DNA of 64,000 bases from Paramecium pentaurelia. Its lineage: Eukaryota; Ciliophora; Oligohymenophorea; Peniculida; Parameciidae. Made by a program: the position numbers and the translations under genes. The notes under the pieces are model-generated. The model made no database searches and was not told the origin of the DNA. It worked only from the letters and a program-made list of their open reading frames with translations. The stretch is from assembly GCA_905183005.1 (NCBI GenBank), contig CAJJDO010000025.1, positions 590,667 to 654,666 of the forward strand. Direction: 5' to 3'. Shown here one piece after another: positions 12,645 through 23,689 of this stretch (the first letter of the stretch is position 1; every line of letters starts with the position of its first letter).

Positions 12645-14013
12645 ATGGGAAACAAATAATCTTAGGAATCTTTATCAAGTTCGAAATCAGATATTAAACT
12701 TTTTGATGTTAAGAAATGTATTAGTATACAAAGAGACCCTGTTACCAGGAAGTTGATTGGGGTTCCAAAAGAATGGGCCTCTCATCTTGATGCTGATCAA
12801 AAATATATAGTAGAGACAAATAAACTACCTGAAGAAGTGAGAACTCATGAATTACCAGACTGTATATTAGAAATCCAGAATTCTATTTACAACTAAAAGA
12901 ATTTGTAAAAAGAGTTAAAAATTGACACAAATGCAGATTTATGTTTGACAGGTCTTAATGTAGAAATAGAAAAAGAAATTTATAATAGTGGTGTAAGCAG
13001 GAATGAAATTGAAAATGACACTATGAATTTTATCTCTATACTTGAAATATATGATGGAAAAGAATTATAATTTAAATAAAACTTTAATGAGGTGACGTAA
13101 ATTGAATTTTTGATTTAAAATCCTGCTGAAAAATATATATTTATTGAACAAATAGAAAAAGGGGTAAATTGTAAACTATATAAAATTATTGATAGACAAT
13201 TAAATAAGGGTTTTGTTGCTAAAGTATTTAAATTTCATGAAAATTTTAATTGTTATAGATTGAAAAGAGAAATATCTTTTATTCAAAACATAGATTGTCC
13301 TTGTATTGTGAAATATAATGAGACATATCTTTATAGTGGATGTTTGTAAGAAATAATTATAATGTTTAGTTTCATAATATAGGAATATATGAATTTTGGT
13401 AACCTCAGAAAATTAATTAGACTTTTTGATAAGAAAATAGATGAGTCAATAATTGGATATATACTTTATTAAATAATGTTAGGATTAAAGTATTTGCATT
13501 CTATAGGCAAGATTCATAAACACTTAAATTCTAAGAAAGTCTTAATCAATGAAATAGGAGAAATCAAATTATTAATTATGGATTACAAAATTGAATATAA
13601 AAAAGATAAAGATCCATTTTGGATTGCTCCAGAAACATTAGAGAAATAAATAATAGAAGAGATTTCTGACATTTGGTGTTTAGGAATAATAGCTTATGAA
13701 CTCTCAGAAAGAGATCCTCCATATTTTAATTAACATCCTATTAGAGTCATGTATAATATAATAAATCTACCATCCCCAAAGATTAGTAAATAAAGAAGTA
13801 ATATTTTTTAAGATTTCATTCAATTATGTTTGATAAAAGTAATAATGTTTATTAATTTAGAATTATGAAAAAAGAACTTCATTAAGATAATTGATGAAAC
13901 ATGAGTTTATTATTTAAAATAAAGATACCGGTTAATAAGGATTAATTTAATTAATGAAAAAAATGAATTTAAATTAAAAATCTAAATTAAAAAAAAGCAC
14001 TAGTTTAAAATGA
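12645..14013 (+). CDS. CRIB-domain PAK/STE20-like protein, predicted pseudokinase
   Basis: Introns of 24 nt (near 13349) and 22 nt (near 13840) leave 441 codons. The N-terminus MGNKQS fits N-myristoylation. Residues ~35-75 form a p21-binding (CRIB/PBD) module: DPVTRKLIGVPKEWASHLD, matching the PAK pattern of a GxPxxW-like core, so it may bind a Rho/Rac GTPase. The kinase fold follows: FVAKVFKF keeps the beta-3 Lys, then FIIQEYMNFGNLRKL, GLKYLHSIGKIHKHLNS, FWIAPE and SDIWCLGIIAYELSERDPP. The catalytic loop HRDxxxxN is HKHLNSKKVL, so both the catalytic Asp and the Asn are lost; the DFG position reads DYK and the glycine loop keeps a single Gly. Activity is unlikely. It probably acts as a GTPase-controlled scaffold or as a regulator of active PAKs (inference). 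Confidence 0.87.
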
Positions 14014-15129
14014 AATTATTGAATTTATTTTCATTATTACTTAGTTTTTGATTTAAATATCAAAGATTTAACTATTAATAAAAATTATGATAAATTGCTC
14101 ATGATTATAATAAACAAAAATCACTCTTTATTATAGAATAATTTTAAGTTAATTAACCTAAATCTCAGTTATATACTATTCTTTTTTAATTAAATATTTA
14201 ATTAAATATGATTTTATTTTTATAAAGTAGCTAAATCATAAGAAGCAAAAATTTTATTTTTTTCTCCTTATAATTTCAAAGTTGAAAATAATTGAAAGAT
14301 TAAATTAGAATGTGCTAAATATTAGCAAAAATATGCATAATACTATCTTATCTTTTTAATTAAGATTATTTTGATAAAAATAGATCAATTTAATACATCT
14401 AATTAATAAAAAATTTGAAATAGCAATTTTTGGTATGTCTTTTAAATGAATTCTTTATCGTTTGATTTTATACCAACCTAAATTTTTGTGAAATATTCCA
14501 TTTATCCTAAATCCTCCTTAATAATGTATTTTTTCTACATATATAATAATATAATCAAACTACTATTTAGCTTAATAAATATTTTCTTAACTAATTATTT
14601 CAAGATATTCTTTAAAAGAATTACTCATAAAATGAAAATATTTTTATCCAATTATTATGATATAACTATAATTATCTATAAAATAACTTAATCTCCAATT
14701 TTAACCTTTCTAAAAACATATATAAATAAAAAATACTTAGATTTAAATGCTTTTTATCTAATAATATTATTTGTTTTATTTGTGTCAAGATTATTATATG
14801 ATTAATATAATTCTAAAGAAAAAGTTATAATAATAAAATAAAAAGGAAAGTTAAAGTTATGAATAAATTAGAATTGTGTTTAAAATAAGATTATTCTAAA
14901 TAATAATATAATCTCTCTTATATTTTTAAATTATAACATAATATCTATTCAATTATTTAATTAGTTAATTTAATTGTATCATAATAATAATCATTATTAC
15001 TTAAGACCAAAAATTCAATAACAATATTGATAATATATTATTATATGGGTGCATTTTCAATGGATTATAAATCATAAATTATTTCTAAATTTTGACTATA
15101 ATTAAAATTTATTATATTTATTAATATAG
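14014..15129. other. Gene-poor AT-rich spacer
   Basis: About 1.1 kb of very AT-rich DNA between the PAK-like gene and PEX7. Open stretches in the ciliate code exist on both strands but have no ordered codon pattern and no recognisable motif. The standard-code open frame at 14488-14691 is a string of I, F, N, Y and K and is composition noise. It presumably holds the PEX7 promoter near its right end. Confidence 0.5.
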
Positions 15130-16148
15130 ATGCAATAACAAATACCTCCTTCATTTTTTGTTAGCAATTTAAGCTGTATGTCTGCTAAATTCAGTCCATT
15201 TGATATTGACAAGATAGCAATTACCTGTGCTGATAATTTTGGTATTTAAGGTAAAGGACGTCTAATAATTGGATAAATCCAACCAAATTAGCCAATTAAG
15301 ATATTGTTTTAAAGTGAAGAAAGTGATGCTGTTTTTGATTGTAGTTGGAATGAAGCTGATCCAAATGTAATAGCTATAGGATGTGGAAATGGAATTGTTA
15401 AAGTTTTAAATGCAGGAACATAATAAATTCTCACTTAATATCTAGAATCCAAAGAAGAAATCTAAAGTGTAGAATTTGGACATAAAAATCCTAATTGGTT
15501 ATTAGCATCAAATTTGATTGGAATAACTAGATTATTTGATATTACAGCTTAGAAACCTGTTGCCTATTTTTAAACTCACAAAGGATGTGCTTATACATGT
15601 ACTTGGCATCCAATTTAATAAAATATATTTGCTACAACTGGAAATGATGGTGCAATGAGATTATGGGATTTGAATAGTCCATCAAATAAGAATATTGCCT
15701 CAATAAAGGCTCATATGTCAGATACATTAAGTTGTGATTTTAATAAATATGAAGAACTTATTGCAACATCATCAGCAGATAAAACAATAAAATTATGGGA
15801 TCTTAGAAATCTAAAGTATATTATTATTGATTAATAATAAATAGAGCTCCTATTTAAACTTTATTAGGACATAGACATCCTGTTAGAAAAGTTAAATTTT
15901 CACCACATGAGGCAATTATTTTAGGTTCTGCTTCATATGATATGAGTGTAATGATTTGGAATATATAAGAACCATCAAATCCTTTGATGTAATATAATAT
16001 TTATAATAATAGTAAAAATCATCCAAAACATACAGAATTTGTTGTGGGCCTTGATTTTTCAATTCATACAGAGAAGTAGATTTGTTCAGCAAGTTGGGAT
16101 GGAAAAGCAATGATTTGGTAATGGGATTAGGAATAACCAACAGTGTGA
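15130..16148 (+). CDS. PEX7: Peroxin 7, PTS2 receptor (WD40 propeller)
   Basis: One 29-nt intron (near 15817) leaves 330 codons. The protein is a WD40 propeller of about six to seven blades. Sequence marks specific to PEX7 are present: AKFSPFDIDKIAITCADNFG followed by GKGRLIIGQ near the N-terminus, VFDCSWNEADPNVIA, YTCTWHPIQQNIFATTGNDG, RHPVRKVKFSPHEAIILGSA with SYDMSVMIWN, and HTEFVVGLDFS then ICSASWDGKAMIW at the C-terminus. PEX7 binds the N-terminal PTS2 signal of matrix enzymes in the cytosol and delivers them to the peroxisome. Length (329 residues) matches the family. The gene is followed by a convergent membrane-protein gene whose stop is only 68 bases away. I am confident of the family and nearly so of the ortholog. 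Confidence 0.92.
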
Positions 16149-16216
16149 GTTTAGTAATGAAGAGAACGATCTTTAATTTTTATAAAACATATGTGGTGTA
16201 TATTTACATATACTAC

Positions 16217-17606
16217 TCAATTTCTTTGATCTGTTGTTAAGAACTTAGCATATAATAATGTATCCTTTTAAATATCCATGGTGACCATAGCATAAATGAT
16301 ACCAATCAAAACAATAACAAAGAAAACTCCAAACCATACATAAATTTAATAAGTGGTTGCATCCATTACATAACTTGTAGAGTTAGTTTGCTAGATAAAA
16401 TAATACATTTGAATTTACAGTGACTTAATTTAACATTCTGGTTCTTGTTTCCATCAATATTCTCTAAACTTTAGCAGATTCTTTAGTTGTAGTTAATTAA
16501 GGATTTTTCTCTTCTTCAATTAATATTAAACCAAATAAATCTTCACTTTCAAAAGTATTTCTGAAGTTTTTAGATAGCTATATAATGATAATTCTTATTT
16601 ATTACTTTTTTATGAGCAATTCTCATCATATCATATACTAAATCAATTTCTTATTCATTTAAAGTCTTTTCTAATTTGGAAATAGATTTATTGATAATAG
16701 ATAACATATTTGGAGAATTGTCTAAGATTTAAATTTAAATGTTTTATACTTTTCTTAAATATAGTTGAAAGTTTGTTCATGGCACAAATATCTTTCAAAA
16801 ATCCTAGAATTTAATCTTCATTTTCTTTTCTTATTTCTAACATATCATTTGTATTGTATTTATATATTTTATTATCTTGTGGAGCATAATCAAAAGTTGT
16901 TCCAAAAAAGTTATCAACACATTTTTCTAATGAGGATTCAATCTTATAAGATTTGTCTTTTTTAGGTTCATAAAAATAAACTTCATTCTATAATTTTATT
17001 ATCATTTACATTTTTGCCTAGATAAAGTGTTATTGTCCATTATAAATAATTGATATCCAAATCATCTTCATTTTAATATATTTTGAAACCTAAATTGTTG
17101 TTATTAAATAAAGCATTAGCTTTTTATATTAATGAATCAGCTATTGTATTTATATATATTATAAAATACCTTATTGTCCAAACAATGTTTCCATCAATGA
17201 TCTTTATTCTTTCTCCAACACCTTGAAACTTTAAGCATATCCTTCAGTTATTCTTTATTACTTGGCATCTTATCCTTAGTACAATTTATCACTCTCTATA
17301 AGTATCAAATAATTCATTTCTGTAGGTGTCAAAACATTACCCTTACCAAATGATCTATAATATATTTCTCATTGTTTACATAATCAACTGTTCAAATGCT
17401 TTTTATTAATCTTATTGGACATGTTCAACAAGACCAATATTGTATTTGATCAATTGTGCTATTTACTTTTAATTAAGTCCTTCTAAATCCTTTACGTTAT
17501 TTTCATTGAATGGATATATATATGCATGAGATGCAAGTGTATACACAACTAAACAAAATTAATTACAAATCAAAGTACCACAAATAATGAACAGCAATGT
17601 CTTCAT
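16217..17606 (-). CDS. Type I membrane protein, tentatively ATP6AP2/renin-receptor-like
   Basis: Six introns of 25, 29, 22, 28, 28 and 28 nt leave exactly 410 codons. The N-terminus MKTLLFIICGTLICNQFCLV is a signal peptide. A ~350-residue luminal part rich in K, E, Q and N follows. There is one C-terminal membrane helix, VWFGVFFVIVLIGIIYAMV, then a short tail MDIQKDTLLYAKFLTTDQRN. A single helix close to the C-terminus followed by a MD...LYAKF-like tail recalls the V-ATPase accessory subunit ATP6AP2 of other eukaryotes. That is a resemblance of the tail only; the luminal region shows no motif I can name. If right, the protein assists V-ATPase assembly in the endomembrane system. Otherwise it is a secretory-pathway membrane protein of unknown role. 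Confidence 0.7.
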
Positions 17607-17719
17607 TATATTTAATAAAATTTATGAATGATTGCTTTTAATATAACATATGAGCTTAAAATATTTTATTCTTATTTCTAATTCATATAATTAATAAATA
17701 TTTTTATCTCTTATCCTTT

Positions 17720-18423
17720 ATGAGTTAAGATATATCCTCATCATTTATCTAATTTAGAAGGTAGATTTCTTCTAAAATTAACAATTCTCCTCTTAAAAAC
17801 TAAGATAGATATATGACACCTTTATAAAAATCAAATAATCCAGTTGGTCTTCTCAAATAATCTATAACTAATAATCTAACACGCTTAAAACTTAAATCAA
17901 CAATTTGCAGTAAAATATATAATAATCACTAGATATAGGATTAACACCTAAAAGGAATTCTAATATATAGAAACTACAAAATTCCTATAATAAGAGATAA
18001 AGTGAAACTCTTAAAAGTCCAAAAACATCATTATATTATAGTCCTTCAAATTGCTAATAATCATATCTTTATTAATTATAATAACCTAGTACTTATAGGT
18101 AGAATGACTATTTAAAGTAATAAAATGAAATTAGATAATACTCTTGCAAATATTCAAAAATAATGAATGATGAATAAGGTCATTACTACAGTTAATTATA
18201 AGCTAAATTGGACTAGTTATCAGATGCAATTGGAACTAAGATTGATAGATAGTCAAATTTAATAGAAATAGACAATCTGATTAGTTTATCTCAAAAAATT
18301 AATGAAAAATCAAAAGTAGAAAAATATATAGATATTCTACAATTTGAGAGTAAAGTTTTGCAAAATGATATACTTAATATTAGATCTAAGCAATAAAGAT
18401 TTTTAAATTCAAATGAAAATTGA
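17720..18423 (+). CDS. Uncharacterised basic, Q-rich protein
   Basis: A 23-nt intron near 17912 leaves 227 codons from ATG 17720 to TGA 18421-18423. The first ~125 residues are rich in S, N, Q, K, R and Y and look disordered (SPKTSLYYSPSNCQQSYLY). The last ~85 form a predicted coiled coil: LSDAIGTKIDRQSNLIEIDN. No catalytic motif, signal peptide or membrane segment is visible. The gene lies between two minus-strand genes, 113 bases from the start of one and 36 from the stop of the other. I do not recognise the family; a small cytoskeletal or basal-body protein is only a guess from composition. Confidence 0.75.
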
Positions 18424-18459
18424 TGTCATTCTATATTTATATTAAGTTATATAGAAAAA

Positions 18460-19465
18460 TCATTAAATTTGTGATAAACACCATTGCAATAATTACATAG
18501 TTTCTGACCATCTATCTTCTTAATTTCTACATCCCAAAATTACAATTGTAAAAGACCTGCTAGCAGTTTGATAGTAACTGGCTAAACAAGGACCAGCAAC
18601 AGAGGTATTACCAGTTTTGATTCCTTTGAATCCTTAATACAATAATTTATTTGTATTTTCCCATATAACATCTCTAGTAAATCCTTATTATAAATCTATT
18701 TAGTGTAATACCTTCTTCATCTTAAATAGTAGAAAAATGGATTTTAGTATTTACAACTTTACGAAAGAAATCATCCTTCAATAATTGATTACATAGTTTT
18801 GATACATCATAAGCTGATGAAACATTATTTTTATTATTTAATCCATGAGGATTAGCATATGTTGTTTGACTCATTCGCAACTCTCTAGCTTTGTTATTCA
18901 TTTCTTGAATAAAATAAATCAAAGGATTCTTTCCTTTAATTTTATTTTAATACATAGCATAAATGCCAAAATTTTCAGCTAATGTCATAGCAGCATCATT
19001 TCCTGATGGTAACATCAAACCATAAAATAAATCTTCAATAGAAACAACATCTCCTTTGAGTAGGTCTGCAGTAGTACCACCAACTGAACTAGCTTAAAAA
19101 CTCACTTCAGCATATGTATTATTAGTTTGCACATTCATTGAACGACACATGTTAAGTACAACATAAAATGTCATGATTTTAGTGATAGATGCAATTTCCC
19201 TTCTTTGATTCTCATTAAAGGAATATAAAACATCGCCAGATTATGAATCCACAATAATCCATGATTTAGCTGTTATTTTAGGTGCCAAATTTTTTTCATC
19301 TGCTCCAATTAAATATGTATTTTTCACTTGTTATAATCTTTATGCAAAACGCTCTTCTTCTGATTTAGGTTTTTATCGAAGATGATTAGATCTCATTTGA
19401 ATATAATAATAATATTTAATTTATGATAACAAAAATAATAAACTATTTTTCTAAGTTTTAAACAT
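18460..19465 (-). CDS. D-alanyl-D-alanine carboxypeptidase-like peptidase (family S11)
   Basis: A 28-nt intron near 18680 leaves 326 codons. The three penicillin-binding-fold motifs of S11 peptidases are all present in order: SxxK as EIASITKIMTFYVVL, SxN as GLMLPSGNDAAMTLAE, and KTG as FKGIKTGNTSVAGPC. The block TTYANPHGLNNKNNVSSAYD is also typical of the family (NPHGL). In bacteria the family trims the terminal D-Ala of peptidoglycan stem peptides by a serine acyl-enzyme mechanism. Ciliates make no peptidoglycan, so likely substrates are ingested bacterial wall fragments or other amide bonds (inference). The N-terminus has only a weak hydrophobic stretch (SLLFLLSQIKYYYYIQ), possibly a signal anchor. 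The ciliate codons and the intron show that it is a resident gene and not contamination. Confidence 0.92.
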
Positions 19466-20227
19466 TCTTAAAGAACTCAACCTAAAATCTAAAAAAAATT
19501 AACAAAAATTAATCACAAACTTCTATAAAGTTGTTATAATTCTATTAATTATAAAAAGAAACATTAAATTTGGTCAATTTGGTTATATTAATGAGAAAAT
19601 GTATTATTTGATAAATTTCTAAGTCTAAAAAATATGATAAAGTAGAATTGCATAATACTTTTATTATATTACATTAATAATAAAATGAATTAAATACAAA
19701 CTATATTTACAATTTAAAGATATACTTTTAAAATAGAAGAAATTCTATTATCCATAAAATTGAATCTATTTCAAAATCAAAATATGGATTACAATTTTAG
19801 ATAATTATAAATTAGATATTTTGATATTTTTAGATAGAAATCAAAAGAGTATGATTATAATTTATTTAGTAGATATTAAATTTGATTTACAGTTTTTAGG
19901 ATGTTGTGATTAATTAGATTAAAAAATATCATCAAGAAATCTTAATATAGTTATTTGATTAATAATTTGAAATATATGATTTTTTTGTAGTTTTTGGAAG
20001 TATTTAAAGATTTCTTAAAAATTTACATAATTACTGGAAATTATGCAAAAGAAGATTAAATTATAATAATTAACAAGTTAAAAGAGGTTAAATAATTAAT
20101 ATGAGAGATTAGAAAGTGGAAGTTTTATGATTTTATTATATGAATTTGATGGATATAATAAAATTGGAATTAAAAATTATTTATTATCACACATTTATAT
20201 AATATTTTTTTGAATATTCTAATCTTG
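19466..20227. other. Spacer with a possible gene fragment
   Basis: About 760 bases between the divergent S11 peptidase and MORN genes. On the plus strand, about 19790-20106 reads as coding-like protein: LDNYKLDILIFLDRNQKSM, then FDLQFLGCCDQLDQKISSRN and, after a possible 41-nt GT..AG gap, FLEVFKDFLKIYIITGNYAK. There is no start codon in that frame (a TGA lies just upstream near 19770). It may be the remnant of a larger gene, or a gene whose first exon I cannot place. Nothing else is recognisable. The promoters of the two flanking genes must also lie here. Confidence 0.3.
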
Positions 20228-21279
20228 ATGGGATCACAATGTACTAATTGCAGATGCGTCAATACTAAAAATGAGATACTTAAAACTGTAAGCTATATAA
20301 AATTATTTTGATAGTAAGATAATGTGACTTTAGCAACTTCTGATTCTTCTTCTGTACATTAAAAAAAAATAAAAAAAGCTATCGTTATTTAATCGTATTG
20401 GAGAGGATACATAATTCGTAAAAAGTTGAAATTAATGAAACTAAAGAAACGTGAAACTTTAAATAGTTATAATTCTAAAATGGATGCCAGCGAGTTTTTC
20501 TTTTCGTCTGGTGTTACTTTGAATCAAGATGAATTTCCATAAGAAGAGAGAGGACCTCATAAGTATAAAGATGTCTTATAAGATTTAAAGGAGGAGCTAT
20601 ATATACGGGACAATGGAAAGGTAAGGCAAGAGATGGTTATGGAATATAAATTTGGCCTGATGGAGCAAAATATGAAGGAATGTGGAAATATAATAAGGCT
20701 CATGGAAAAGGCAAATTTCAGCATGCAAATGGAGATGTTTTTGATGGAGAATGGGAAAATGATACAGCTAATGGCTTTGGAATTTATTAACATTTTAATG
20801 GTCCTAAATATGAGGGATAATGGTTTTGTGATTAATAACATGGTTATGGTGTAGAAACTTGGTCAGATGGGTCATAGTATTAAGGGTTTTTTTAAAAAGG
20901 ATTAAAACATGGAAAAGGAAAGTATAAGTGGGCAGATGGATAAGTTTATGATGGAGATTGGTATAAAAATAAAATACACGGTAGAGGAATCCTTAAATGG
21001 CCTGATGGTAGAAGATATGAAGGAGAATTTTAAAATAATAATATGCATGGAAGAGGTATTTATTTGTGGCCAGATGGAAGAAAATATGAGGGTCATTATT
21101 TTAACGATCAAAAACATGGTTATGGAATATATTAATGGAGTGATGGTAGAAAGTATGAAGGAGAATGGGAAAATGGAAAATAACATGGTAAAGGAGTGTA
21201 TATAAATGGAGAGATTGAAAAGGCTGGAGAATGGTATTAAGGAAAAAGAATTAAATGGGATTCAGATAGTAATGCATGA
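20228..21279 (+). CDS. IQ-motif and MORN-repeat protein
   Basis: Introns of 27 nt (after codon 21) and 20 nt (near 20562) leave 335 codons. MGSQCTNCRC at the N-terminus fits N-myristoylation plus palmitoylation. An IQ motif, IQSYWRGYIIRKKLKL, at residues ~45-65 should bind calmodulin or centrin. Residues ~110-315 hold about nine MORN repeats of ~23 residues, for example YEGMWKYNKAHGKGKF, YDGDWYKNKIHGRGILKWPD and YEGEWENGKQHGKGVY. MORN repeats bind membranes or act as scaffolds in ciliate cortex and cilia. A membrane-attached cortical or ciliary scaffold regulated by calcium is the likely role (inference). Long frames on the opposite strand are shadows of the repeat. The 20-nt intron is at the short end for this genome but restores the frame exactly. 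Confidence 0.9.
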
Positions 21280-21387
21280 AAAATAGGTTTATCTTGTGAA
21301 CTATAATTAATTTAAATATTCAAACAAATAAAAATTTATTTCGAAACTTAATTTAATGGAAACAGTTAATAATAAGATAACATAATC

Positions 21388-21630
21388 ATGAAACAAATGA
21401 TGAATCAAATATTGAAACAATTTAATAGAAAATTAAACTCAAAAGATTTCATTATAATAGCTATAATCATTTATTAAGATAAATTAAAGGAATCATACTT
21501 CAAATATCTTGTTTGTCATTGTTTAAATTTATTCAACTCAAAATATATAGATAATATTGAATAGTATATTAGATAAGAATAAATATAAACTTTTCAATGT
21601 AGAAATATTTCCTATGATGATCTGAATTGA
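21388..21630 (+). CDS. Doubtful small ORF
   Basis: An intronless 81-codon frame, beginning MKQMMNQILKQFNRKLNSKD, lies in the 546-base gap between the convergent MORN and RS-tailed genes. Composition is plausible for a ciliate gene (IIIYQDKLKESYFKYLVCHC) and vaguely recalls part of a cyclin fold, but with only one stop codon in the code open frames of this size are common by chance. Treat as unproven. Confidence 0.25.
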
Positions 21631-21825
21631 TATCTCTTTGTTATTACTTTTGATTCATCATAAGCTGTTTTTTTAGCTTATTTAATATATGTTTGATATT
21701 TAGAGGAACTTTTTTTAGTTTGAGTTTTAATTCAAATTTTAGCTTTTTAGTTTTTTAATATAATAGTCTATTGAAATGCCTTTTGAGTTTTTGTTTTGTT
21801 GTTTTAAAATTACAGTAAAATTTAT

Positions 21826-23528
21826 TCATTTTCTTGTTTTGCTATCCCATCCCGATCTTCTTTTTGTCTCATATCGATTCGACCTATGCTTTCTTTCATA
21901 ATATTTTCTGTTATATAATAAATTATATATTTTAACTTAGAACTTTCACTAGAACTGTGTCGTCTTCTCCTTGATTATGATCTAGATCTTCTAATGTTGT
22001 TTCTGCTATCATCTACAAAATTATAAATAAACTTATTACATTTATTATTATAATAATGATGACTATGATTTGCTTTTTCATCTTATTTAAATTATCGTTC
22101 TGACTATTTGCTGGTATTAAGTTCTACAGTGCTAATTATAATATCTTAATTGTATTTTTCTTTCGTTATTATTAAAGATACTTTTTTCACTTTGTTATTT
22201 TTCCTTTTCCTTTTCCTTTTCCTTTTCGTATTTTTCTTTTTCATATTTTTCTTATTTTTCCAATTTATCTAATCTCTCTTATCTCTCTTATTTTTCTATC
22301 CTCTCTTATTTCTCTTAGATCTCCTTATCAATTTCTTATTACAATATTTATTTCATCAGTTTTTATGTATCATAACTTATTTAAAAGAAATTTTAATATT
22401 CTTATCGATTAGATACTGAAGAAATGCTTTTTCCCTCTTCATTGATTGCAATTATTTCTGGCTAAGAGATTTTTCTTTCAAAGAAATATCTTTTTTATTT
22501 ATAGTATTTAATAATTACTTATTAAGCAGATCAACAATCTATTATGAAGATTTTAAATCATCACAATAAATAATTCCATATTTGCATCCTTCAACTAAAT
22601 ATAGTAATATGATATTACATTCAAATAACTCTTCTACTCTCAATTATCTAAAATCTATCTATTATTATTTATCATATCTTCTTTCATAAATAATGCTTTC
22701 TACTTTTTCTCTGACAAAATAATTTGGTAAGAATCTCATTATCACTCTATATGAAACTTATATGTCTCTGATCTTTCTCAAGATCCCAACCTTATTATAT
22801 AAACAATTAAATATTACTTAGAAATTCTCCCCAATATATTTTTTATGCTTAGGTTGATTCTTACTCATATTATAATAAAAAAATTGAGCAGATTTATCTT
22901 CATTTATTTTTATGATATATGCTTATTCTCCTGCCAAATATATCTTTTGAACTTCTTCGATAGTGATAAATAGATAATCTTTGAATCTATTTAATAATAA
23001 TATTTAATTATATAAAATTACTTTTCTTTTAAATACTTTTTAATGGAATGTTTATCTTAGCAAATTTCAAGGGATGGATCATAATTAAAAAGTATGATGT
23101 CTCTTTGATTTTACCATTCCTGTGGGATTCTAAGTAGATATTAAAATGATAAACTTTTCATATTTTCCTGTTTTTGTTGGTTCCAAAATCCGAATTTCAT
23201 AGCAATTAGAATTAAGAACAGAATTGCATATTTCACGAATTGATAATTTAGTACCAATGAATTCTATTTTAGCTTAATATTGATCATCATCACAAGGACT
23301 AGAATCACCAGAGGAAAATTCACACATCGCTTTCGATGGTGATGGTGGTTGACTAGGAGACCAAACTACACGCAGCTCTTTCTCATGAGTATTCAGATGT
23401 TTCCAATCGTAAGTTGAGAGTTTTTACCTATTATAAACAATCGCCTGACATGTTATAGTATAAAGTATATAATCAATATTTTTCAATATATCCGTATAAT
23501 TCAAACCTGTTAATTGTTTTCCAATCAT
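21826..23528 (-). CDS. RS-tailed protein of unknown family
   Basis: I could join seven exons with introns of 25, 35, 29, 37, 27 and 29 nt. The result is exactly 507 codons from ATG 23526-23528 (MIGKQLTGLNYTD) to TGA 21826-21828. The N-terminal ~330 residues look globular, with pieces such as LSIREICNSVLNSNCYEIRI and VSYRVIMRFLPNYFVREKVE, and match nothing I recognise. A very charged helix follows, with a run of KE pairs coded by CCTTTT-type repeats at 22200-22226. The tail is rich in RS and SR: NNIRRSRSQSRRRRHSSSES and YETKRRSGWDSKTRK. Such tails are typical of nuclear splicing factors, so a role in pre-mRNA splicing is a reasonable inference. An ATG at 23601 is also possible but its frame does not join. 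Confidence 0.75.
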
Positions 23529-23689
23529 GAAAATTTAAACGCTTTATCAAATACATGCTCAATTCTAAACTTGTTACTCCCTTTTCTTTAATCTCAATCA
23601 TTTTAATTATATTTAAATATTTATATATATACAAAATTGGATATTAAATATTTTACTAATATTTCCTTCATAAAATTATTTGTATAATA

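Noticed and set aside
14488..14691. Hydrophobic frame of 67 residues in the spacer before PEX7.
   Set aside because: Made of I, F, N, K and Y only, as expected of AT-rich noise; no ATG context, no motif, no continuity.
18722..18922. Short standard-code frame with NPHGL, looking like a partial bacterial gene.
   Set aside because: It is the middle of the full S11 peptidase gene at 18460-19465; the ciliate code and the intron rule out bacterial contamination.
20557..21205. Long open frames on both strands in this stretch, in frames other than the MORN frame.
   Set aside because: They follow the periodicity of the MORN repeats. The real frame shows nine MORN units and ends properly at TGA 21277-21279.
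22201..22226. CCTTTT tandem repeat, considered as a regulatory or CRISPR-like repeat.
   Set aside because: It codes for KE pairs inside the RS-tailed gene and has no spacers.
23528..23601. Earlier ATG at 23601 as the start of the RS-tailed gene.
   Set aside because: Its frame (MIEIKEKGVTSLELSMYL) reaches TGA and cannot be joined to the coding frame by any 20-37-nt intron, whereas ATG 23528 gives exactly 507 codons.
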